Assembly (NCBI RefSeq): GCF_003385455.1 | Contig: NZ_QNUF01000007.1 | Span: 124,001 to 188,000 of the forward strand | DNA: 64,000 bases | Source of the DNA: Chryseobacterium rhizosphaerae | GTDB taxonomy: Bacteria; Bacteroidota; Bacteroidia; Flavobacteriales; Weeksellaceae | Reading direction: 5' to 3' | In this document: in pieces, positions 24,875-31,859 of the stretch | Layout of the letters: each line of letters starts with the position of its first letter | Numbering within the stretch: the first letter of the stretch is position 1 | Notes under the pieces: generated by a model | The model's database searches: none | Seen by the model: only the letters and a program-made list of their open reading frames with translations | Told to the model about the DNA's origin: nothing | Made by a program: the position numbers and the translations under genes

Positions 24875-26062
24875 TTAAAGCATTTTAAGGTTATTTACTT
24901 CCTGTTCTGTAAGAATTCTCCAGTGTCCTCTCTTGATATTCTTTTTCGTTAATCCTGCAAACATTACTCTGTCCAGAGCCTCTACTTCATATCCTAATCT
25001 TTGGAATATTCTTCTGATGACACGGTTCCATCCAATATGGATTTCAATTCCGATTTCATTTTTCGGCTTACCTTCAATATATGAAATTTGGTCCACAACG
25101 GCGATCCCTTCATCAAGACGGATCCCTTCTGCAATAAGACGTAAATCTTCACCTGTTAATTTCTTATCAAGTGTTACATGATAAATCTTTTTAGCATCAA
25201 AAGATGGATGCGTCAATTTTTTAGTCATGTGTCCGTCATTGGTCAACAAAATAACCCCTGTTGTAGAACGGTCCAGTCTTCCAACCGGGAACACTCTGTA
25301 AGGAGATGCATTAGCAACAAGATCCATTACCGTTTTTCTGGCTTTATCATCTTTCGTTGTAGAAATATATCCTTTAGGTTTATTCAAAAGTACATATACA
25401 GGCTTTTCAGGAGTAATGTTCTGACCGTCAAAAACTACTCTGTCGGTTTTTTCTACCTGATATCCCATTTCTGTTACCACCTTACCGTTCACTTCCACCA
25501 ATCCTTGCGTGATCAGTTCATCAGCTTCTCTTCTGCTGCATATTCCGGAATTAGCAATATACTTATTAAGACGGATGCTGTCTTTATGAACGTCTTTTTC
25601 AATTTTATTCAGTCTTCTCTTCTGTACAAAAGATCTTGCTTTGTCTTCATTTCTGTCATCACCACTGGATGGTCTTCTACCATACTTTAAACTGCCTCTT
25701 TCATACTTATCTCTTGCATCAAAACTTCTGCTTCCTCTTTTAGGGGCAGATTTTCCAAAAGATTTTCTTTCGAAGCTCTCACTTTTATTAGTAATGTAAG
25801 GTTTTTTCTCAGATTTTGAGCTACCCTCAGCCCCTGAGCCTTCAAAGCTTTCTGTATTTTTATTGAAAGGTTTTTTATCAAATTTTGAATTGGACCCTTT
25901 ATGTTCCGGACCTCTCTTGTCTCCATCTTTAGAGAAAGATTTCTTGAAAGGTTTTGATCCTGAGGAATTTCCAGATCTAGAAGCACGAGAATCATCAGAG
26001 CTTTTTCGTGTTGAAACTCTTGGTCTTTTTGGTCTGTCTGAATTATTGTTATCTCTGCTCAT
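24875..26062 (-). CDS. rRNA pseudouridine synthase (RsuA/RluB/RluF type) with basic N-terminal tail
   Basis: A 395-residue protein. Residues about 1-155 form a low-complexity, Arg/Lys/Ser-rich tail; the S4 RNA-binding domain follows (RLNKYIANSGICSRREADELI), then the catalytic domain with the aspartate in VGRLDRSTTGVILLTNDG and an end segment NRVIRRIFQRLGYEV. It would isomerise a specific uridine in rRNA, most likely 23S (RluB-type). The long disordered extension is common in Bacteroidota members. A minus-strand -7 element (TATCTTTG, 26084-26077) implies a very short leader. Confidence 0.9.
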   Translation of the reverse strand: MSRDNNNSDRPKRPRVSTRKSSDDSRASRSGNSSGSKPFKKSFSKDGDKRGPEHKGSNSKFDKKPFNKNTESFEGSGAEGSSKSEKKPYITNKSESFERKSFGKSAPKRGSRSFDARDKYERGSLKYGRRPSSGDDRNEDKARSFVQKRRLNKIEKDVHKDSIRLNKYIANSGICSRREADELITQGLVEVNGKVVTEMGYQVEKTDRVVFDGQNITPEKPVYVLLNKPKGYISTTKDDKARKTVMDLVANASPYRVFPVGRLDRSTTGVILLTNDGHMTKKLTHPSFDAKKIYHVTLDKKLTGEDLRLIAEGIRLDEGIAVVDQISYIEGKPKNEIGIEIHIGWNRVIRRIFQRLGYEVEALDRVMFAGLTKKNIKRGHWRILTEQEVNNLKML

Positions 26063-26076
26063 TCTAAAAATTTCTG

Positions 26077-26084
26077 CAAAGATA
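26077..26084 (-). promoter_or_regulatory. -7 element of the pseudouridine synthase gene
   Basis: TATCTTTG on the minus strand fits TAnnTTTG and lies 14 bp from the ATG at 26062, so the mRNA leader should be only a few bases. Confidence 0.45.
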
Positions 26085-26117
26085 GTAATTTAGTTACGAG
26101 TTAAAAATTAAGAATCA

Positions 26118-26125
26118 TAACTTTG
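26118..26125 (+). promoter_or_regulatory. -7 element of aroB
   Basis: TAACTTTG fits TAnnTTTG and lies 38 bp before the aroB ATG at 26164. It is nearly back to back with the pseudouridine synthase promoter. Confidence 0.4.
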
Positions 26126-26163
26126 CAATATAGTTTACTTTTTAACTTTACAAAAATTTGAAG

Positions 26164-27210
26164 ATGATAACAATATTAAATGACGATTTCTCTCAGTTAA
26201 ACGAATTTCTGCATGAAAAATCTTTCAGTAAAATTTTTATTTTAGTGGATGAGAACACTCATGAATACTGTCTTCCCATTCTCTTAGGAAATATGGAAAC
26301 AGATCTGGGATTTGAAATTCTGGAAATTGAGGCAGGTGAAGAAATGAAAAATATTCAGACCGCTAATCAACTTTGGGAAATTCTTACGGAGATGCAGGCG
26401 GATAGAAAAGCATTGGTCATTAATCTTGGTGGTGGTGTGATTACCGATATGGGGGGATTTGTAGCATCTACTTATAAAAGAGGAATACAGTTTATTAATA
26501 TCCCTACTACCCTTTTATCTATGTGTGATGCTTCTATTGGAGGAAAAACAGGTATTGATCTGATGCATTATAAAAATATGGTAGGTACTTTTGCTTTCCC
26601 GGAACAGATTTTTATTTTCCCGAAATTTTTAGAAACATTACCGTTCAAAGAATTAAGAAGCGGATTTGCAGAAATGCTGAAACATGGACTGATTGCTGAT
26701 AAAGCCCATTGGGAACAACTGATTCAGATTCATAAGCTTGATGTAGAAACGGTAATTCCGCATATCCAGACTTCAATGAATATCAAGCAGGATGTGGTAG
26801 AGAAAGATTTTCACGAAAAAAATATCAGGAAAACCCTGAATTTCGGTCATACAATAGGTCATGCTGTTGAAAGTCTGTGCCTGCAACAGAAAAACCCTAT
26901 CCTTCATGGAGAAGCGGTAGCTATGGGAATGATTTGTGAATCCCGTTTAGCTTATCTTGAAAATCTGATTTCTGAAGAAGATTCCCAGGCTATTATTGAA
27001 AATATCCAGAGATACTATCCTTATTTAGATATCAGTGATTTTAAAGATGAAGATATTACTGCATTATTAATGAATGATAAAAAGAATACGGATAGTAAAA
27101 TCAATTTCTCGCTCCTTTCCGAAATCGGAGCATGCAATTATGACTATCAATGCAGTCAGAAAAACATCCTTGACTCCTTACATTTTTACAGAAAATTGAA
27201 TGATGCCTAA
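26164..27210 (+). CDS. aroB: 3-dehydroquinate synthase
   Basis: A 348-residue dehydroquinate synthase. The NAD-binding segment reads NLGGGVITDMGGFVASTYKRG, the substrate/NAD region TTLLSMCDASIGGKTGID, and the metal ligands appear in RSGFAEMLKHGL, NFGHTIGHAVE and LHGEAVAMGM. It catalyses the second step of the shikimate pathway. A TTG two codons upstream (26158) opens the frame, but the ATG at 26164 is preferred. It has its own -7 element and a strong terminator, and shares a promoter region with the divergent pseudouridine synthase. Confidence 0.93.
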   Translation: MITILNDDFSQLNEFLHEKSFSKIFILVDENTHEYCLPILLGNMETDLGFEILEIEAGEEMKNIQTANQLWEILTEMQADRKALVINLGGGVITDMGGFVASTYKRGIQFINIPTTLLSMCDASIGGKTGIDLMHYKNMVGTFAFPEQIFIFPKFLETLPFKELRSGFAEMLKHGLIADKAHWEQLIQIHKLDVETVIPHIQTSMNIKQDVVEKDFHEKNIRKTLNFGHTIGHAVESLCLQQKNPILHGEAVAMGMICESRLAYLENLISEEDSQAIIENIQRYYPYLDISDFKDEDITALLMNDKKNTDSKINFSLLSEIGACNYDYQCSQKNILDSLHFYRKLNDA

Positions 27211-27333
27211 GCATTTTTTGCTCATTTTCATAAAATACCCCCTTTTTTTGAGTTCATTTTTTGATAAAAACCACTCATTCAAACAAATGTTTATTTAATT
27301 TTTTAAACAATTGAAAATCAGAGATATAAATTT

Positions 27334-27364
27334 AAAAACCGCTTATTAAATAAGCGGTTTTTTT
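27334..27364 (+). terminator. aroB terminator
   Basis: AAAAACCGCTTATT and AATAAGCGGTTTTTTT form a strong stem with a T run, about 125 bp past the aroB stop. Confidence 0.75.
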
Positions 27365-27392
27365 ATTGATTTTAGGGGTAAAAAATATTTTT

Positions 27393-27406
27393 GGCAAGCA
27401 ATTTGA
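27393..27406 (+). promoter_or_regulatory. Sigma-54-type promoter of barrel gene 1
   Basis: TTGGCAAGCAATTTGA has GG (27393-27394), ten bases, then GA (27405-27406) in place of GC, close to the sigma-54 consensus TTGGCACG-N4-TTGCW. Predicted transcript start is near 27418, about 70 bp before the ATG. Three further matches lie in the same cluster. Confidence 0.6.
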
Positions 27407-27488
27407 AAGATACTCTGCGTTCAACTGAAAATGTTGACAGTAGTAAAATTTAAAATTAAGAAAGAGTAAATATTAAAAAATTAAAGTT

Positions 27489-28136
27489 ATGAAAAAGTTA
27501 GTTTTAGGATTAGCAGTAACTGCAAGTACATTAGCGTTCGCACAACAGCAACCGACTACCAGTACAAATCCGGTAACATTCGGGGTAAAAGGTGGAATGA
27601 ACGTATCATCGCTTTCTAATGGAGCAGATTTAAGTGATTCAAAATCCAAAATCGGTTTTAATGCAGGTGTTTTTGCTAATATTCCGTTAGCAAGTTCATT
27701 CAGTGTACAACCGGAGGTTATATATAATGATTTAGGTTCAAAAGTAACCAGAGAGTTTTCAGCAGGAGGAAATACCTTCAGAAATGAGTATTCGAGAAAT
27801 TTAGGATATGTTGCAGTACCTGTAATGTTCCAATATAATGCAACTCCTGAATTTTTCCTTGAAGCAGGTCCTGAATTCGGATTCTTAGTAAGTGCTAAGG
27901 ATAAATTTAAAAATTCAACCAACAATAACAGCAACACTCAGGTAGCTACCCTTAATAAAGATGACTTCCAAACGTTTAATTTTGGAATTGGTATCGGAGC
28001 AGGTTATTATTTTACCCCTAACTTAGGACTTACAGCGAGATATACAGCAGGTCTTACAGATATTTATAAAAACAACTCTGGAGATGCTGTTAAAAACAAT
28101 GTATTCCAGGTAGGATTAGCTTATAAATTTAAATAA
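27489..28136 (+). CDS. Outer-membrane beta-barrel protein, PorT-like (paralogue 1)
   Basis: A 215-residue exported barrel with signal peptide (KKLVLGLAVTASTLAFAQ) and typical strand blocks: FGVKGGMNVSSLSNG, GFNAGVFANIPLASSFSVQPEVIYN, YVAVPVMFQYN, FFLEAGPEFGFLVSAK, and a C-terminal strand ending VGLAYKFK. It is one of three tandem paralogues (27489, 28418, 29949) sharing the start style and the QPEV-Y block. Each has its own sigma-54-type promoter and terminator. The role, probably envelope homeostasis or uptake, is unknown. Confidence 0.88.
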   Translation: MKKLVLGLAVTASTLAFAQQQPTTSTNPVTFGVKGGMNVSSLSNGADLSDSKSKIGFNAGVFANIPLASSFSVQPEVIYNDLGSKVTREFSAGGNTFRNEYSRNLGYVAVPVMFQYNATPEFFLEAGPEFGFLVSAKDKFKNSTNNNSNTQVATLNKDDFQTFNFGIGIGAGYYFTPNLGLTARYTAGLTDIYKNNSGDAVKNNVFQVGLAYKFK

Positions 28137-28175
28137 TTCATAAGTAGTTTCACATTCAACAAATTTTGTATCAAT

Positions 28176-28210
28176 AAAAAGGTCAGATTAATTATAATCT
28201 GACCTTTTTT
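28176..28210 (+). terminator. Terminator of barrel gene 1
   Basis: AAAAAGGTCAGATTA pairs with TAATCTGACCTTTTTT across a short loop. The same GGTCAG-type stem recurs after paralogue 2 and after the orphan unit. Confidence 0.8.
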
Positions 28211-28354
28211 ATATTTAAATTATAAATTTTTGTTAAAAAAAATTTAACCTGGTTACGTTATAGATTAAAAAAATATTATTTGCGTAAAAAAATATTGAAA
28301 AAATATCCTATATATCTATGATGATCATTAATTGAGTAATGTTTTTAATTCTTT

Positions 28355-28368
28355 GGCACGCCATTTGA
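28355..28368 (+). promoter_or_regulatory. Sigma-54-type promoter of barrel gene 2
   Basis: TTTGGCACGCCATTTGAT has GG at 28355-28356, ten bases, then GA at 28367-28368; the TGGCACG block is the exact -24 consensus. The predicted start is about 38 bp before the ATG at 28418. Confidence 0.7.
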
Positions 28369-28417
28369 TAATAAACAAAATGTTAAACAAAACTTAAAAA
28401 CTATTAAATAAATACTT

Positions 28418-29008
28418 ATGAAAAAGATTCTTTTAGGCCTAGCCCTTGTTGCAGGTACATTTACTTTCGCTCAGAAAACTTCTACTAATACTTCTGCTTC
28501 TTCACCGGTTAGATTCGGTTTAAAAGCTGGTCTTAATGTTTCTAGCTTATCTAACGGTGGTTGGAATTCAAAAGCAGGATTTTATGGTGGTGTATTTGCC
28601 AACATTCCAGTAGCACAAGACTTCTCTGTACAGCCGGAGGTTTTATACAGTGGAATGGGAGCAAAAGCTAAATCAAACAGTGATGTGAAATTTAACTTAG
28701 ATTATATCGCAGTACCGGTAATGTTCCAGTACAATGCTCTACCTAACCTATACTTAGAAGCAGGTCCTCAATTCAGTTTCTTGGTAAGTTCAAAACTAAA
28801 AGACAATTCAAATTCTTTAGATGTTAAAGATGGAACTAAATCTTTTGACTTTGGATTAGGTCTTGGAGCAGGTTATTATTTTACGCCAAACATTGGAGTG
28901 AACGTAAGATATGTTGCTGGGTTATCTGATGTAGCAAAAGACAGACCTAGCGGTTCTGACTCTGTGAAAAACGGAGCGTTCCAGGTAGGATTAGCTTATA
29001 AATTCTAA
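28418..29008 (+). CDS. Outer-membrane beta-barrel protein, PorT-like (paralogue 2)
   Basis: A 196-residue exported barrel closely related to paralogue 1: signal peptide KKILLGLALVAGTFTFAQ, then FGLKAGLNVSSLSNGG, FYGGVFANIPVAQDFSVQPEVLY, YIAVPVMFQYN, LYLEAGPQFSFLVSS and a final VGLAYKF strand. The terminal aromatic residue is typical of outer-membrane barrels. It lies 281 bp after paralogue 1 with its own sigma-54-type promoter and terminator, so the genes are not one operon but may be co-regulated. Confidence 0.88.
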   Translation: MKKILLGLALVAGTFTFAQKTSTNTSASSPVRFGLKAGLNVSSLSNGGWNSKAGFYGGVFANIPVAQDFSVQPEVLYSGMGAKAKSNSDVKFNLDYIAVPVMFQYNALPNLYLEAGPQFSFLVSSKLKDNSNSLDVKDGTKSFDFGLGLGAGYYFTPNIGVNVRYVAGLSDVAKDRPSGSDSVKNGAFQVGLAYKF

Positions 29009-29047
29009 TATAAGCCCTAGCATAGCTAACAAATTTTTATATTCAAT

Positions 29048-29082
29048 AAAAAAGTCAGGTTATTTATTTAGCCTGACTTTTT
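29048..29082 (+). terminator. Terminator of barrel gene 2
   Basis: AAAAAAGTCAGG pairs with CCTGACTTTTT across an AT-rich loop, about 40 bp past the stop. Confidence 0.75.
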
Positions 29083-29098
29083 ATTTTCAGTATTTTTT

Positions 29099-29112
29099 GG
29101 CAAGGAATTTGC
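29099..29112 (+). promoter_or_regulatory. Orphan sigma-54-type promoter
   Basis: TTTTTTGGCAAGGAATTTGCAA has GG at 29099-29100, ten bases, and GC at 29111-29112, a full match to the -24/-12 dinucleotide pattern. No gene follows; a terminator lies at 29301-29334. Predicted start near 29124. Confidence 0.65.
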
Positions 29113-29123
29113 AAATAGACTTA

Positions 29124-29334
29124 GTACTTGTACCATTATAATGTTTCTGAATTATAATTTTATTTCATTTGAAAAATACGTTTTCAGCCTAATAATCAAA
29201 TTCCATATTATTTAAGGATCAACTCTAAAAACAGTATTGAACAAATTTTTCAGAAATACGTTTCTGTACACTCATTAGTAATACATTTTGATTTCAATAG
29301 AAAAGGTCGGATTTTATTTTAAGTCTGACCTTTT
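29124..29334 (+). ncRNA. Candidate sigma-54-driven small RNA or gutted paralogue
   Basis: Between the orphan promoter and a GGTCGGA/TCTGACC terminator lies about 210 bp without a usable reading frame. It contains two small hairpins with the same apex, GAAAAATACGTTTTC (29171-29185) and CAGAAATACGTTTCTG (29251-29266). The end (AACAAATTTTT, TCAATAGAAAAGGTC) resembles the 3' flank of barrel genes 1 and 2, so a deleted fourth paralogue that left promoter and terminator is an equally good reading. A transcript could still be made. Confidence 0.4.
29301..29334 (+). terminator. Terminator of the orphan sigma-54 unit
   Basis: AAAAGGTCGGA pairs with TCTGACCTTTT (one wobble). It is the same type as the terminators of barrel genes 1 and 2 but has no gene before it. 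Confidence 0.7.
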
Positions 29335-29890
29335 CACTTTTATATGAGTCTCATATCATACCTTATGAGTGCATACAGCCTCTTATTACAGGATTCATTT
29401 CAATTAATCAATCCTTCGCAGCCTATCCTATCAGGCTTCTAATTTCACTTTTCCTATATACACATAAACACTAATAGCACAAATATTTCTCCCACGAATA
29501 CCACCAATGCAAACTGCATTGATAGTGTCAGCTGTGAAAATATTAATGTTATTTGTGATTAAAAATAGCTAAATACACCCATTCTCTTATACCAATGCAA
29601 GGATGCTCCCTGTATTTTAGTATTGTAGAGCTGCTCTTTTATTCCGGTCTGCAGAAGGTATTTTCAGCATCAGGTATAAGTACATATGACATAAGCATAA
29701 ATTCCCCCCCCATTTGACATAATAAAACAGTATTTATATTAAAAGGACATTTTTTATGTGAAAGAATTTTAACTTAAAATTTATCACAAATATCTAATTT
29801 ACATTGAAATATTTCACATAAAGAAGGATATAAATGTTGTTTTTTAAGTATTAAAACATCCCGCATCTATTTGCTAATCAGGGTTTGAGG
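29335..29890. other. Long gene-free stretch before barrel gene 3
   Basis: No coding frame is convincing here. The stretch has a run of eight C at about 29703-29710 and, near its end, a spaced inverted repeat TTATGTGAAA (29754-29763) / TTTCACATAA (29812-29821), placed about 85-140 bp upstream of the third barrel promoter, as expected of an enhancer site for a sigma-54 activator. Confidence 0.4.
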
Positions 29891-29895
29891 AGTTT

Positions 29896-29909
29896 GGCAA
29901 GCATTTTGC
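29896..29909 (+). promoter_or_regulatory. Sigma-54-type promoter of barrel gene 3
   Basis: TTTGGCAAGCATTTTGCAAA has GG at 29896-29897, ten bases, and GC at 29908-29909, a full dinucleotide match. The predicted start is about 28 bp before the ATG at 29949, which also excludes the in-frame ATG at 29916 as translation start. Confidence 0.7.
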
Positions 29910-29948
29910 AAAATAATGAAGCAAATAGTAAAATTAAAAAATAAAATT

Positions 29949-30662
29949 ATGAAGAAGTTATTTTTAGGACTGGCATTAACAGCCGGGACATTGGCTTTTG
30001 CTCAAGAAACACAACCTGTAAATACTGTAAGCACAACCTCTCCACTTAAAACAGACGTTCAGCCTATTAGATTTGGTATCAAAGCAGGTGGAAACTCAGC
30101 GTATTTAAGCCAGCAAAGTTTTGGTATCAACAGCCAAAAATTAGGATTCCACGCAGGTGCTTTCGTTAATATTCCAATCTCTAAGCAATTCAGCTTCCAA
30201 CCGGAGGTATTGTACAACCAAATGGGGGCAAGAGATGTAGCTTATTCAACAGAGAGTACTGTAGGATCAACAACTATTAAAACAAAGGGACAGGATAAAC
30301 TAACAATGAATTATATTTCAGTTCCATTAATGGTTCAAATGAGACCAATGGATAAGTTTTATATTGAAGCTGGGCCAGAATTCAGTTATTTCATCGATGG
30401 AAAAACCAAAGGAGAATCTACAGTGTCAAGTACTACAGGAGGTATCACTACTACTAAAACAGAGAGTCATTCTGAGGATTTAAATAAAGATAATATCAAC
30501 AAATTCAATTTTGGTTTAGGTCTTGGTCTAGGATATGATATTACTTCTAATATCGGTATCAACGCAAGATATGTAAACAGCTTGACTAAAATTGATAAAA
30601 GCAGACCGGCTGCTGAAAACAACAACAGAGTTTTCCAGTTAGGGGTGAACTATAAATTTTAA
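29949..30662 (+). CDS. Outer-membrane beta-barrel protein, PorT-like (paralogue 3)
   Basis: An exported barrel of 237 residues: signal peptide KKLFLGLALTAGTLAFAQ, then FGIKAGGNSAYLSQQ, FHAGAFVNIPISKQFSFQPEVLYNQ, YISVPLMVQM, FYIEAGPEFSYFIDG, a Thr/Ser-rich loop (GESTVSSTTGGITTTKTES) and the final LGVNYKF strand. The upstream ATG at 29916 precedes the predicted transcript start, so 29949 is used. It is the most divergent of the three paralogues and the only one with an extended upstream region. Confidence 0.88.
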   Translation: MKKLFLGLALTAGTLAFAQETQPVNTVSTTSPLKTDVQPIRFGIKAGGNSAYLSQQSFGINSQKLGFHAGAFVNIPISKQFSFQPEVLYNQMGARDVAYSTESTVGSTTIKTKGQDKLTMNYISVPLMVQMRPMDKFYIEAGPEFSYFIDGKTKGESTVSSTTGGITTTKTESHSEDLNKDNINKFNFGLGLGLGYDITSNIGINARYVNSLTKIDKSRPAAENNNRVFQLGVNYKF

Positions 30663-30713
30663 TTAAAAAACAACCAATTTTTTAACTCCCAGATGCAGTT
30701 TTATGCATTGTAA

Positions 30714-30741
30714 AAATGGCCGGAATTTTTTCCGGCCATTT
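30714..30741. terminator. Terminator between barrel gene 3 and GDPD gene
   Basis: AAATGGCCGGAA and TTCCGGCCATTT form a perfect 12-bp stem with a four-base loop. T/A-rich flanks let it serve both convergent genes. Confidence 0.85.
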
Positions 30742-30770
30742 CTATTTCTTATATAAACAAAAGGAAGCGC

Positions 30771-31718
30771 CTATTCAAATATTCGTGGATCATCACTGAT
30801 CACGCCGTCTATTCCCATACCCTTAAGCTCCTTTAGTCTTTCTTTGGTATTAACAGTCCATGGGATTACTTTCATGCCCAGTGCATGGCATTCTTTGACT
30901 AATTCAGCAGTGACAAGACTCTGATCCGGGCTGTAAATGGTAGGGGTAAAACTTAAAAACTTCATATCTCCAGCTACACCACTCAAATGATTAGGATATA
31001 GTCTGAATTTTTCTACAGGTATATTTTTGAAATAATACCTTTGCTGTTCCAGCTTTTTATCATCCACTTTTTCTACCAGTAAAGCAGTCATTATTTTAGG
31101 ATATTCCTTATGAAGGATTTCCAGTGTTCGGGGATCAAAAGACTGGATAATAACCCTATCCTGGATGTTTTTTTCTACAATAATCTTCATCATCAGGTCT
31201 ACAAATTCTTTTGGTTCCGGATGAAAGATATGATCTGAGAAAGGGCGTGTTTTAGTTTCTATATTGTAAAAGGGCAAAGGTCTTTTCAGCTCACGGGCAT
31301 AGCTTTCACATGCATCTATAACCTCTGAGAAAAGAGGTTTCTGAGCCTTCATTTTCTTCTGATCAGGATAATTGTTCAGTTTTTTCAAGCCTATATCAAA
31401 TGTTTGAATCTTTGCATAAGGCATCTCATAAATTTTATAATAAAAGCCGGAGTCTTTCGGTATATAGGTTCCATCAGGTTTTGTAACCAATTCAGGAGAA
31501 AGAAAAGCATCATGGGAAAGAATTACTTTTTTATCCTTTGTGATGGCCAAATCCATTTCCAGCGTGGTAACATTCATTTGTAAAGCATTTTTCATGGCCG
31601 GGATGGTATTTTCCGGAAATAGTGATTTTCCTCCACGGTGCGCCTGATTATCAAAAGACTGGGCGCAATACAACTGAGCCATTGCTAAAAAAAAACCTGT
31701 AAAAAACGTGCTTTTCAT
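30771..31718 (-). CDS. Exported glycerophosphodiester phosphodiesterase
   Basis: A 315-residue GDPD with a signal peptide (residues 1-19, ending YCAQ). The active site is visible as NQAHRGGKSLFPENTIPA, with the second histidine in LEMDLAITKDKKVILSHDAFL; later TIM-barrel strands include VIIQSFDPRTL, KVIPWTVNTKE and GIDGVISDDP. It hydrolyses glycerophosphodiesters to glycerol 3-phosphate and alcohol in the periplasm. It is monocistronic. The GlpQ-like length and long inserts suit phospholipid-derived substrates. Confidence 0.9.
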   Translation of the reverse strand: MKSTFFTGFFLAMAQLYCAQSFDNQAHRGGKSLFPENTIPAMKNALQMNVTTLEMDLAITKDKKVILSHDAFLSPELVTKPDGTYIPKDSGFYYKIYEMPYAKIQTFDIGLKKLNNYPDQKKMKAQKPLFSEVIDACESYARELKRPLPFYNIETKTRPFSDHIFHPEPKEFVDLMMKIIVEKNIQDRVIIQSFDPRTLEILHKEYPKIMTALLVEKVDDKKLEQQRYYFKNIPVEKFRLYPNHLSGVAGDMKFLSFTPTIYSPDQSLVTAELVKECHALGMKVIPWTVNTKERLKELKGMGIDGVISDDPRIFE

Positions 31719-31809
31719 ATCTTCAAATTTTAATCTAACAAAATTAAAACTTGCCTATAAAGAATATGATACAGGAACATTAAGCTTTTGCTACATTTAT
31801 ATCAATAAA

Positions 31810-31838
31810 AAGGGTCAGGTAAACAATACCTGACCCTT
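31810..31838 (-). terminator. purF terminator
   Basis: AAGGGTCAGGT and ACCTGACCCTT pair perfectly; on the minus strand a T run follows. It lies 22 bp past the purF stop. Confidence 0.8.
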
Positions 31839-31859
31839 CTATTTTTATTGTCAATACAA

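Noticed and set aside
25178..25690. 170-codon plus-strand frame
   Set aside because: It is antisense to the pseudouridine synthase catalytic and S4 domains, which are clearly conserved.
29916..29948. Upstream ATG for barrel gene 3
   Set aside because: It precedes or overlaps the predicted sigma-54 transcript start (about 29921) and would place a basic segment before a normal signal peptide.
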